Source: Litoditis marina (Eukaryota > Nematoda > Chromadorea > Rhabditida > Rhabditidae). Taken from it: 64,000 nucleotides of DNA. Position numbers and translations under genes: made by a program. A model generated the notes under the pieces. It was not told the origin of the DNA. It did no database searches and worked only from the letters and a program-made list of their open reading frames with translations. Shown here piece by piece: positions 48,801 to 59,700 of this stretch; positions within the stretch are counted from its first letter, which is position 1, and each line of letters opens with the position of its first letter. The stretch lies in NCBI GenBank assembly GCA_964036275.1, contig OZ038434.1:35673279-35737278 (forward strand), read 5' to 3'.

Positions 48801-50139
48801 ATTGCGCGCACTTCGAGACTCTCGTGCTTTTTGGGGTAACGCCGTTAGCCGAATTCGGCATTCAATGCAGCCCCCCTTTATGATCCTACGATTTCCGGAC
48901 AAATTTCGTTCAGTGTGTCGAGATCAAACTACAATTTGACTTTTTTCAGTCTGCCTAGCCCTGTTGATGGTGATTGTCTGGTGTATTTCCATGTTCGTTG
49001 TCGGCGACTTGACAAAAGGTTGGTGGATGCTGGTCAGAGTGTCCGAACCGGAAAAGATTTTCACACTAGAGGTGAGAATCGTTTTGCAGTCCGATTTCAG
49101 TACGGAACGCAACGAGATCAAGCAACAAACACAACTGAATGAGCGACATACGTATTGTTTCATAGACATCGAATCTATAATGCCCGGTTGACGATAGGCG
49201 TGAGTTAGCTTCGTTACCAGCTAATGTGGAAGTCCGCCAGATAGATACCGCGGCGAGCGGGGACCGAAGCCAGGCACCGTAGTAAAGTTATGCAGATTGT
49301 GAGCTCATTCCTACCGAGGGTCTGGTCATATTCTGGCCACATAGTTGCCAACTTTGTATGTATAATCATAGTGCAGGTGACCCAGACCTGAGCAAGGTGG
49401 TGACCAGATAGTTGAGCTCAAGGGTGAGCTTTTCATGAGACTTTGCTACTGTGCCAGGTCTCTAGAGCGACAGCCAAACCCTAACCATTTCAACACTACG
49501 CCCCTTTATTAGTTCTGAGGCTGTTTGCTCAATTTGACCTTTCGCTGTCTTCGTTGGGGATATGAACATTTTTTCAGTTCGTTACGACATTGGGATTTCT
49601 GGTTTTCCACATGTCTTCGTTCAAGGTTTCCATCATTTCGATAGCCTCTTATCATCCTGAGAAAACTAAATACTTTTGGGTAAGTTTATTTGTCATCTTT
49701 TCATTTCCATCATATTCTTTTCTGGAATGCTGTGGATAATCTAGGAATGCTCGCTCCGCATCACTTGCAGGATTCGGCTATTTGCTGACTTTGTAGTGGA
49801 AATGAAGACTGTGGAATGACCAAATCTGCGTTTTGATTTGATCACGTTACTCGAATTTTATCTCAAGTTTGTTTGATCTCAAATCAACCCAAGTCAAGTT
49901 GATCTCAAGTCAGGCCAAGTTGATATCAAGTCAAGTTCGATTCAAATCAAGTTGATCTCCCTATTCAATATATTTTTTTCTGATCGCGACCGCCATCCAA
50001 CTTGGTCTGATGCTGCTCAACGTTGTTCTCCTTCTCGCTGACATTTCAATGGGAAGTCGCGAAGTTGAGGGAGTGATAGCTGAAGGCGTTTATCACGCAA
50101 CAAATAGTCGTGAGCACATAATTTCCCTCCCTTTCTGTT

Positions 50140-50170
<31 letters not shown>

Positions 50171-53100
50171 TTCTCTTTATCTCTCTCTCTCTCTGTCTCT
50201 TTCTCTCGGTGGTCGCGAAGTGAAGGGAGTAATCTCGGAAGACGTCTATCACGCGACATGAAGTAATAAGCTATTATACGGCGTTCATCCTTATTATCTG
50301 ATTCTTTCACTCTCTCTTTCTCTCTCTTCTCTCTCTATCTCTTTTCCATTTGTTGTCTGTCTTTTTCTTCAGCTATCCCTCTATCGAAAATCACATGCAA
50401 CGTCGTAATCTATGGAACTGAAACTAGATAACTAAACTTAAATAGCGAATTTTAATAACTAGCGGTCAGTTTCATATTCGAAACTGGACAACTATACTTT
50501 TTGGCTTGAAACTAGAAAAACAAACTGTTCGACTGGGAATTGAAGAACTAATCTTGAATAACAAATTTTAATTCCAGACTTGGCCTACAGGGACGTCATC
50601 CCCGATTTTTTCTCCAGTTTTGACGGAGATTCCCTCGGACTTTGGTTCTACATGTACTACGTCATGGCGTTTTTGACGCAATTCGGAACAGTTTGCAGTG
50701 AGTCGCAGTACCAATCATTAACTCTGTATAGTACGAGTCGAATTCATAAATTCCTGTCTCTCGCCGGAATTGAACCTGCGAGCAAAAGATTTGTAGCAGG
50801 CGCTAACAACTGCGCTATTATTGCATAACACGCAAGTCTTGGAATCAAAGACATGTGTGCGTGTTTCTTGTTTGTTTTTTATTCATTCACTTCACTTCGC
50901 TACGAGGCGGTAATCATCATACATATCACAGATCTTTGTAGCAGCAGTTTCTTGTAAGGTCTTGGTCCCTCTCCTCCATAGAAGACTTCATGGTGGACTA
51001 TCGAATGCTCTGTTGGCATTGATACAGTGACATGCGAGTGACTTCTTGGAGGGGGGAAAGAACTGCGTGTGAACATGCATTCCTGTGTGCGTAGACAGCG
51101 GAAATTGAGAAACAGTACCCTCCCTCCCGTTAAACATTGACGACGACTATATATAGTGGGTGCCAAATTTATAAATTTCTGTCTTTCCCCGGAATCGAAC
51201 CTGCGAGCAAAAGTTTCGTAGCAGGGCGCTAACCACTACTCTATTAGAGTACACAACCGGCCAGCTTTGGAATCGAAGACATGTGTGCGTACACAGCGGA
51301 AAGTGAGATATACAGTATCCTCCCGCCTTTCCGTTGGCGACGACTATATTTCGAGTCAAATTTTTGAAATATACGTCTCATGTGAGACTCAAACCACAGA
51401 TGATAACATAAATAATATCCGTTTAGGTCCATTTTTCGTCTGTTTCACCTTGGTTCGGGATCAGTTTCCATACGCTTCTGCCTGGTGGGAAAAACTGTGC
51501 TGTGTCGCGCTGTCTCTTGGGGCAATTGTGGTTCTTCTCATTGTTCAGGTCAGATTGTTTATTGCTGTCATTTTGTTTGTTTGTTATTGTATCAACACAT
51601 AATAAAAATATGAATAATTATTCAATCGTAATGCGATTAAATAAAAATAACTATAGAACAAAAGTGTTTGAACAGCGAAAATTGAAAACGAAATGCTGTG
51701 ATCTATAGATGTCTAGAGGTGCTCCAATTCAGATCCAAGCCATTGGAACTATCAAACCAAACAAACCTCGAGTTTGTAGTCTTTTATAGATTTTATTTTT
51801 TGAAAGATGCCACTTATTCTCTGAATCAGGATCGAAACAATTTAGAGGGGCACCTCTCACTAACCACATAAAACCTTAAACGTTGACAACAACACATATT
51901 TTTGTTCCAATTGAATGTTTAATTGTTAGTATTCAGTATTATATGTATTTGTTTGTATGTATATTTAATGATATTTAGTAAGTACTTGTCATGTTTATTT
52001 CGTTTTATTCAGTTGTTGAACCAGGACATGAGTATTCTCGCTGCCATTACACATATTTGGCCGGCCATTTTACTGAGTCTCGGGCTAGTGGCCACGGTTT
52101 CTATCTACGGTGAGTCGGTCGAAAGTTTGTATTATGCATGTCTTGACATACAAATGCATGTCATACAGATGCCGTGTCATGCATATGTCAGCGTCCTGTC
52201 ATACAGTTGGGCTGCACCGCGTACGGTCAACTGGGGAAGAGGCGGGGTAGAAACTCAAATGTGCATCGTCAATCTATCATCTGCTCGTAACTGGTCAGCA
52301 ACTAGTCGCCCTGCTTCGCTCAATCGATGGAGCCTTTGCAGTTTCTTCTTGTAAAATTATCTGTGTTTGGCAGCACACCTCGACCGTGTGTGTGACCCTA
52401 CCCCACTGTATTTGTAGATTGTAGTTTGATCAGTTCCGTCGAGGTACCGAAATAAGGTGTCGAGATTCAACTACACGGATGATTCGATTGATTTAACTTC
52501 GATTTAGGTAGACTAGAAACTCTTCTGGATATTTCGACTGTTCAAAGCGACACTTATCGATCGAAACATTTACTTGGACCAGCCATGCAATCCGCGCGAT
52601 TGTGGACTCTCGGAGTGGCCACACCGCATTGTGTTGCAGTAAGTTTGAGAGCGTTTTATACTTCTCAAAATAGGAATTCACATCTCTATTGACCATTTTG
52701 TTTCAATCATAGAAGAAACCAATAACACGCGACCCCCAATTTCCAAGCCGGACGGTTGTGAACTCTTAGCAAGGGCTACTTCGAGATCGTTGTGCTCTCA
52801 CCTCTCCCCTTTTAATGTTTTCGTCAAGCTACACTAATGTGCCCAGAGCGATACAATAATTTTTCTTTTGATTTATCTATATTCAAAGAATGTGGCATTT
52901 GCTCAAGAGAAAGTAAAATTTTGATGTACCGTTTTGATGGACACTTTGTTGTTATTCATTACGTATACCATTGAACACTATTCAAATTGCAGGTGCAGGC
53001 ATTGGCGGTGATACCATTGTATTTGATGTTCTCCCTGACCAAATACAACTCCGTCACGGTGGGTTCCAGTTTTCGTTGGACTGTTCGAGCAGGACGAATA

Positions 53101-55385
53101 TGTGGACCAATCCCATCCTAACGGTTCTTTAAACTACAGCTGAACAATGTATTGCAGTTTAACGGACGGACGCGTTGGAACTGAACTTTTTTTTAGTTCT
53201 GTTTCAAGCGATAACAAAACTTTGGAGTTTCGTCGACTTTGAGTTTTAAGTTTAGAACTCAGAAACAGCAATTTCACCCAGATTATAGAATAGAATAGAA
53301 TACGGTTTTATTCGCAATCAAACACGTGACTTTATATTTGGAGCACTCCAAAAGGGTGAAAGGAGAGAAAAGTTTTAAAGAAAAGGCTAAGTCTGCTCTG
53401 TTACGCGCACATGATATTACGTGCAATTGTATACTCTGAACAATTCTCCTTCATCCCAGTCTGCGTACCTGGCTTTGTGCGCTGTTTTTAGCGACTGGAT
53501 GTAAGAGCATAGAAATAACGTGTTCATGAAGAAACGCGGGTTGGGATAGAAAAACCAAGATTGTTTTGAATGCGGCCTTATTAATATAGGGTTCTCTATC
53601 TATGATGCAAGACATTACGGTGTATAGTCCCGGTCATTCCTACTGAGACTTGGCAGCGTGTCAACGAATTTTCCAGACTATTTTTCACCACATTGGAGTT
53701 TTTTAAACACCTGCAAATGTTTGTTAGCGGTTATTCAGTTCCATAAGAACATGTCAATGAGCAAATACCTTGGAATCTTTGTTTCTGCTCCAAGAAATAG
53801 TCATACGAGAATCTTGGCACGGTGCTAGTGGGGTAAACTATATGTTGCTTTCTAGGGTTGTTAATCAATTCCAAAAAGGAAGTCAATTCCAATTCCAATT
53901 CTTTTCGGATTTTCAGAAACCATTCAATTCCAATTCCAATTCTTTCTAGATTTCAAAAACCAGTCAATTCCAATTCCAATTCTAATCAGTTTTTGGAAAA
54001 TGAGAATTGTCAATTCCAATTCCTCTCAGGTTTTCAAAGCCAAGTCAATTCCAATTCCAATTCCAATCAATTCCAAAAAATCTCAAATTTTCAATTACAA
54101 TTCCAAATCATTTTTCCGAGTTCATGGCAGTTTTTTTTTCAAAAAAACGCAGAGAAACAAACAAAAACTGTTAGTTTCTGTTAAAGTGAACTTGATACAT
54201 CAAAAACAATAGTAATTTAGTGAAAATTAAACCTTTATAAATTCCGAGAGAAAATCAAGTCAATTCCAATTCCAATTCCAGTTGTTCTGACATACGAAAG
54301 AATTGGAATTGCAATTCCAGATATATTTTGACATAGAAAAGAATTGGAATGGCAGTTCCAAAATTATTTGACATTCAAAAGAATTGGAATTGCAATTCCA
54401 GTTCTTTTTCACACACACAAAAAGAATTGGAATTGCAATTCTTTTGGAAGATTATCTCAATTTTTTCAATTCCAATTCTAATAACCCTATTGCTTTCCCA
54501 TTGCGTTTGTAGTTAGATCCCGGCTGCGTTGTGGGCAAAGTTCACCAATTAAGCGTGTACTGAGATTTAACTACAACCAATAATTGGCCACACCCTATAA
54601 TTCGATGTTTTCAGCAACTTCTCTCCCAGTTTGCCCTCATTCTTGCTCCACTCTTCGTTCTTCTAGCATTTATAGTCAACGACGTGCGGGATGCCATTCG
54701 AGAAAATAGGGTGAGTTCACAACCGATTTTTCGAGATTTCGAGTTAGAGTTTCTTGCGTTTCAAAAAAATTGAGGTTTTCATGCTTTGGGTCGATATCGA
54801 AACTATGAATTTCGAGTTAGTCCAAGTATTCTTCAACAATTCTGAGACCAAGTTATTCAGTTTAGACACACAACGGTTCTCGTAACCTCATATGCAAACG
54901 ATTGAAAACGGGAGTATAGTTTGATTGAAACCAAAATATTTATTATCATCAAGACCTTTAGGTAGTATTATTTCATACAATGTTTCAGCCTTTGTGGTCA
55001 CTTTGGTACCCCAGCCCCGACATGCCTTCATATGCACGAATAATGCCGGAAAGTATGTTTGTATCCATTTTCGAACTAACAGGAACGAATACAACTCAAT
55101 GTTTCGAGCACTGCCAAAAAACAACATCTACATTCCAGTTTTTTTGTAGAGATCGTGCACCGTAGAGCAGCTGAAACGGTTCAATTCAGTCTGTTTGTCG
55201 TTTTTGTCGCTTTATCCCCGGTGTTTGAGTTGTTTTTGAGTTGGGCATCAAACTACATATTAGATGTGGTCACACGTTGTAGGTGCTGTTTAAGCTGCTT
55301 TTAAGCTGGTTTTTTGTTTAAAAATATTATTTCAGACTTCTCTATCAAGAACGTTTCGATTGAAGAGGAGAAAAAAGAAAACTGA
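42814..55385 (+). CDS. Divergent SLC6 (sodium:neurotransmitter symporter family) membrane protein
   Basis: Twenty-one exons: 42814-42912, 43516-43596, 43799-43864, 44165-44228, 44456-44587, 45517-45651, 46065-46205, 47039-47207, 48237-48276, 48546-48636, 48950-49071, 49578-49679, 49983-50055, 50578-50697, 51427-51548, 52013-52109, 52508-52638, 52993-53058, 54615-54710, 54989-55052, 55336-55385; 686 residues. About 105 hydrophilic residues precede some 12 membrane helices, with a Cys-rich outer loop at about 232-300. SLC6 landmarks are visible: NTGGLYLVVAYLVFGIWLGF after helix 1, TQAGVTKVW then VGFAMAALV, IASYHPEKT in the helix 6 region, and GLWFYMYYVMAFLTQFG with LVRDQFP in helix 8. The helix 1 NxWRFP signature is replaced by FDYHQMHYLSF, so sodium-coupled transport is doubtful. 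Nematode SNF-12 is a known unusual SLC6 member; the relationship is not tested. Exon 1 and exon 13 are the least certain. AATAAA at 55459. Confidence 0.75.
42985..43260. repeat. Dispersed repeat D1, copy in intron 1 of the SLC6-like gene
   Basis: Contains GCGTATCATTGATCTACACA, CTCAATCAATCGAACCCTC and GGGGAAAATGGCGACTATA. The same sequence occurs inverted at 47795-47990 and 60420-60640, and diverged at 39830-40060 and 52190-52420. No coding capacity; probably a non-autonomous element. Confidence 0.6.
44780..45150. repeat. Dispersed repeat D2 (intron 5 of the SLC6-like gene)
   Basis: The sequence from GGTCACTCCCACTGATACTT through GTTCAGTTTCATAAGAACA matches 53620-53840 (GGTCATTCCTACTGAGACTT, ATTCAGTTCCATAAGAACA). 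The right part, with ACATGTTGAAGAC and GTGCACGATGACTAATTAGA, matches 16385-16500, 56930-57070 and 59920-60000. Confidence 0.55.
46229..46375 (+). mobile_element. tRNA-derived SINE-like copy 1 (intron 7)
   Basis: TTTGCTCGCAGGTTCGATTCCGGCGAGAGA has a tRNA B-box core (GGTTCGATTCC). It is preceded by AAAAGGCGGGGGAGTACTCT and followed by AATAAACTTGATTC. The opening and the B-box region match the copies at 50730 and 51150. Confidence 0.5.
47552..47659. repeat. Hairpin of about 108 bases (intron 8)
   Basis: Outer arms GGACGATTATGTGGACCAAT and its complement. Pairing continues through CAACG/CGTTG and CTTTAAACTGCAAT/ATTGCAGTCTAAAG to a short loop. A decayed relative lies at about 53090-53190 in intron 18 of the same gene. 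Confidence 0.75.
47795..47995. repeat. Dispersed repeat D1, inverted copy (intron 8)
   Basis: TAGTCGCCATTTTCCCCATA, TTGATTGAGCGATGCGGGGC, GTGTGTAGATCAATGATACG and CAAAATCGATGGTATAGTGT match 42985-43260 in reverse orientation. Confidence 0.6.
50110..50345 (+). repeat. CT-rich microsatellites inside a local inverted or direct repeat (intron 13)
   Basis: CT runs lie at 50135-50210 and 50305-50345. They separate two copies of a short segment: GTCGCGAAGTTGAGGGAGTG with CGTTTATCACGCAACA, and GTCGCGAAGTGAAGGGAGTA with CGTCTATCACGCGACA. The first copy is immediately after exon 13. Confidence 0.7.
50730..50870 (-). mobile_element. tRNA-derived SINE-like copy 2 (intron 14)
   Basis: The minus strand holds GCCTGCTACAAATCTTTTGC then TCGCAGGTTCAATTCCGGCG, matching the third copy at 51150-51345. 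The upstream part includes ACACGCAAGTCTTGGAATC (plus strand). Confidence 0.5.
50880..51360 (-). mobile_element. tRNA-derived SINE-like copies 3 and 4 (intron 14)
   Basis: Copy 3, about 51147-51350, is the clearest. On the minus strand the A-box-like TAGTGGTTAGCGC (51226-51238) precedes the B box GGTTCGATTCC (51191-51201) at tRNA-like spacing. Upstream is AAAGGCGGGAGGATACTGTA. A fragment at about 51050-51150 repeats the upstream part (ACGGGAGGGAGGGTACTG). These frames are not exons. Confidence 0.55.
52190..52460. repeat. Dispersed repeat D1, diverged copy (intron 16)
   Basis: CCGCGTACGGTCAACTGGGG and GCTCAATCGATGGAGCC recall the other D1 copies. It is followed by a short inverted pair, TGTAGTTTGATC and GAGATTCAACTACA. 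Confidence 0.45.
53284..53420 (-). mobile_element. Retroposon-like tail with pentamer repeat (copy 2)
   Basis: Minus strand: TCACGTGTTTGATTGCGAAT, AATAAAACCGTATTCTATTC and TTCTA repeats, as at 27711 and 59690. A GGAGCACTCCAAA segment also has a counterpart in the third copy. Confidence 0.5.
53620..53845. repeat. Dispersed repeat D2, second copy (intron 18)
   Basis: GGTCATTCCTACTGAGACTT, TTAGCGGTTATTCAGTTCC and AAATAGTCATACGAGAATCT correspond in order to 44800-44990. Confidence 0.55.
53854..54492. mobile_element. Fold-back made of AATTCC repeats (intron 18)
   Basis: Left half: tandem TTCCAATTCCAATTC units. Right half: the complement, GAATTGGAATTGCAATTCC. The ends are AGGGTTGTTAATC and GAATTCTAATAACCCT-like, forming terminal inverted repeats. 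It is a simple-repeat-derived inverted repeat of about 640 bases. Confidence 0.7.
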
Positions 55386-56791
55386 TAACGTCACAGTTTG
55401 TAACTACGATTACGTTTTACACATTGCTCTGTCGTTTGTATTCTGTTCTAACGATGTCAATAAAGTGATTGGTTCGGCTTCAATCCAATATACATATGAA
55501 ACGATCTTCAATCTAATATTCAATTTCAGAATGGTATTACACTAAGTATTGGAAAAAAAGTGAAATACTTTTTCCGATTCTTTGAATCATAAGCAATTTA
55601 CATGTTAATTTTCATGTCACATAAAATGTTGAAAGTATCTTGTTTGTGCAGAAAACTCAAACTCCAACTATCAGATTTTCCACTCGCCTCATCAAGTAGA
55701 ATACAAAAGTTTGCTAGGGAATACAATCAAGATTCAAGATTTATTAGATCACTTCAAATCGTCACGAAATGGTCTTCCTTGACTGCCCTCCAGATATCTT
55801 TGTCTCTGCATACTCGGAATATCTATTCGCCACGGATATTATGGGGCCGGACTCGGCCTCTTCTCACAGTTCTGTTGTAACTGCGAACTGCTTCGACTAG
55901 TTCATCACGCTAACGGACCATTGGACGGCCACGTCACATCACATAATCGTTTCTACTGACACTCCTACAGTACACTCTCGCTCTTTCAAACGACTGTTTT
56001 ACAAAGCAAACGTCAACATTGTCAAAGTTGCACTCTTCATAGTAGGAATCCAAAAAAAAACTTATCTTCCACATAACATGATAATTTGGGAGCCAACACA
56101 AATAATGTCTTTTGTTTCTTTGAAAATTACTTCACACTGTCAAAGATGTCTACATGTCACCAGCCGTATGTGATCTTAGCAAGCCATACATGTGGATGAA
56201 ATTCAATTTGAACCACCATAGAATGGTCTTGTGCTATCGTTTTGTCTACACTCCGTTGACGTTTCGTGACCACTCCATGTTGCGGGCAGATCGCCGCACA
56301 CATCTAACTCATATGAGACTAGAAGTAAATTGAACAGTCACGTGAAATTGGCAATCAAGTGAGGCATCGTGCTCTTTTTACTTTTCTGTTGCATTGATTG
56401 CATTGCATGGATGCAAGGGAGGTAAATTGCATGTTCTTGAGTTCTGCTGTGTTAACCATGTCTCACGTGACTGCGCAAATGACTAACAGTGTATCTCATT
56501 GGGTGAAGCCTAGGTAGTTCCAGACTGCGCTCAGGTGTAGAGCGCTATACAGCTCGGAGAACACATTTTGTTCTATTACCATTATGTGTTAACAACCATT
56601 CATAATACATAGAATCATATTCTCAAAAAAGTTCAATTTTTTTCGTTGAAAAGAGAAGAAAAACGTAGAAGGGAAACCATAAAACGAAAAACAGTCTATT
56701 TCACGAAACTTTATTTCAAAAACCGCTACGAATGCGGTAACATAGACAGAGTGTCTTTATGAGCTCAACGGGAATATTCGCAGATTTCTTC
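55386..56791. other. Intergenic between convergent genes
   Basis: 3' ends of the SLC6-like gene (+) and Argonaute gene (-) face each other here. The AATAAA at 55459 serves the former. On the minus strand an AATAAA (plus-strand TTTATT at 56710) lies about 80 bases past the Argonaute stop. GATTCAAGATTTATT near 55731 is a repeat also seen at 43330. The frame at 55602-55880 shows no domain and is not called. Confidence 0.6.
56710..56715 (-). terminator. Polyadenylation signal of the Argonaute gene
   Basis: TTTATT on the plus strand, that is AATAAA on the coding strand, about 77 bases past the stop codon. Confidence 0.55.
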
Positions 56792-59700
56792 TTAGATAAA
56801 GTACATGCGGCCCTTGAACTTTTCCGTCACCGAAACACACTCCTGCAGAGCCGCGTCAGAGTTCGACTTGCCAGCGGTCACCGGGCCTGCAATCACAGAA
56901 ATTGATAACCAAACTGTTAGTCAATTCCACAGTCACATGAAAAACGTGACGTGACGTGACGTGAAGTGAAGACGTGCGATGATGAAGTGCACGATTCCTC
57001 ATTGGAATGCCACACTCACGTGACTCTTCAACTTACTCCCAATATAAGCGTAGTATCCAGTAAGTTCACTAGTCATACGCCCTATAGACTCCCTATAGAG
57101 ATTAGTCTGAGACTATCATCATAATACCTACACACATACACTATTTCACCCTACTGATCATATAAAAATGAGCTGATCTGTAGCACTTTCCCATAATCTC
57201 ACTAAATTTATGCGCCTTCTCTGCAAATATAGCCAATATTCTCCTATCAATACCGTACAGTTAATGCTGTGTGATTCAATACAGGTTATCTGGAAAAAAA
57301 TGCATGCAGAAAAGACGCATCAAATATAATACTTATATTACTCGCATTGCAAATCTACAACTACATATCACGTTTCCGAGGAAATAAACGCACCCGAACT
57401 GTCTCCAAAGTCGCGACGCCCACCACGAGGTTTGCCGGCAGACATGAGAGAGGACAGAGAAGACACGGCAGAACCAGTCTCGGACATACCGTCAGAATCT
57501 TGCACTCCACTGAAAAGAAAACCAATATCAACTACAGCATTCCCATAGAATACTAATATTTGCATAATTGACTATAAGACTCAGATTGTTATTTTGAAAA
57601 TGAGCTTTCGCACAGCTTTCTCAGGTAGGTTATTCCTATATGACACTACTGAAACATTCGGATTGAATTCTGGTTCGATCGTCAGTTTCTTTGTCGTTAC
57701 TGAACCAGCAATATCAGTGTTTAAAAATTGGTATAGATCGCAAACTCACAGCTTTCTCTTGATGTGGCAGCGAGCTCTCGTGCAGACCAAATCAGCATAG
57801 TAGACCGGGGTGGGGATAGACACGGAACGAGCACATCTAGCGTATGTATGACACATTCTGAAACAAACAAATTTAGTGAAAAAATAACTATCACTCTATC
57901 ACTATCAATTATTATCATTATCAGAATTATCAAGAAGGAAAACAAAGAATTATCATTCTTGAAACCAGGTGTATATTCCAACAAATTTGGTCACAAAAAC
58001 TCATTTCCTCTCGCTATCTAATTTCTCATTGAAACGTCATCTCTCGTTCTGTAAATATAAATATTCTAGACTTTCTGAACTGTTACCTCTCCAAGTAAAC
58101 TCTCTAACCAAGTATGTGATAATGCCCCCAAATAACTATGACAGTAGTTAAGTTACGTGATAACTGTTTGATAACTACTATGATAAACCCAATTGTGAAA
58201 CATAACCAACCCATAGGTGATAGCCTGCAGTTCATCGGAGGTGAAGTTGTTGTCATCCCAGAGAACGTGGTAGCGGGCGGGACGCGAGGTTCCCTGGACG
58301 CCGAAGTGCGAGCAGAGATAGAAGTCGAAGCCTTCGGGAGATACAATGCCAGTGTCGACCTGCAGAGAAGATAGTTATTGACTTTCTGAACTGGATCTAC
58401 AATATGCCCTCAATGTTTCTTTCGATTTCCGGTTTACCTTCAACAATTTTACATTGTCACAAGACATGAGCTGTACAAGCAGCGATTATTCAAACACGAA
58501 TTGGGGCTGATGCTACTCCGATATTAATCATCTATAGCTCTAACGCTAAATTAATTTGTCCGTCCCAATCTCTTGCAGAATCTCTTGCAGAAATTGTCAG
58601 GAATAGGCTCTCACTACACTCCAAGCAAACAAAGCTAGTTTGAGCAAGCTACAACCGGCTAGAATTTGAAACTACAAGTAGAATCAACAAACCTAAACAA
58701 AAGCATAGTGTATTATAAACGAACCGTGGTACCGGGCGGAATGTTCTTCGCCTTTCCGACCATATCCTGATTGTACTTGCAGAACATTCTCGCGTGATGA
58801 CGCTTTTGCACGACAATGTAGCTGATGGGAGGGCGGTAGTCGGGCGACAGAATCATACACGCAGAACGGATACCCTGAAAAATGTTTTGGGTACTTTCCA
58901 GAGTTTTCTAAACCTTTTTTTTCCAGTTTGTCATGTTTTGTGGGTAACTAATCTAAAGGGTAACAATGTGCCTGTTGCTCTTGCTATTAACCACTGTGTT
59001 TGTGGTTTGATCCTAATCTTGCCGGTCGACGTTAGTAAACATAATATTGAGATCGACCTACAACAAATAAAGATGAAGAAAGAAAAGTTGAAATAAATGT
59101 ATGAACGTATGGGTACAAAAATTCTCTTAGTTTTAGTAATGTAAAAAACTGACCCCAAAAAAAACTAATGTTTACCTGGATTTCCTCACGCAGAACCTCA
59201 GCGAACTGTCCCTCAGAGACACCGTCACGGTACACGATGATACGGGTCGGTTTCTGGCCAGTGTGTCTGGAATGTAATACGTTTCTGAACATTCACCTAT
59301 AATCTTAGAATACAGAATAGAATAGGGGAAAATTGAAGTATCGCCCCCCACTTTAGTTGAGTCCCCCCCGTAGCACTTCAACCCCCCACCCAAGCTAAAA
59401 CCTGAAAATCTAGGAGAGGGGGGGGGGGGGTGAAAATTCAACTTCGACATTTACTATTTACCCCCCACTTGGGTCGGCGGGGGGTAGAACTTCAATGGTG
59501 GGGGGTCAAACATCAACGAGTGGGGGGCTGAACTTCAATACCGGAAATGTTTACTTTTTACCCCCCACCCTCCAACTTTTGTATTGATGGTGATAAATTG
59601 AAGTATCACCCCCCGGTGGGGGGGGGTCAAACTACAATTCCCCAAACGCAATACAAACTCAGAAAGGTGGGGGGTAAAAAGTCAATGTTCCCTAGAATAG

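Noticed and set aside
55336..55545. Longer last exon of the SLC6-like gene read in phase 0 (RKKK-rich frame)
   Set aside because: Inclusion of 54989-55052, which has SLC6-like PLWSLWYPSP residues, puts 55336 in another frame ending at 55385, just before an AATAAA.
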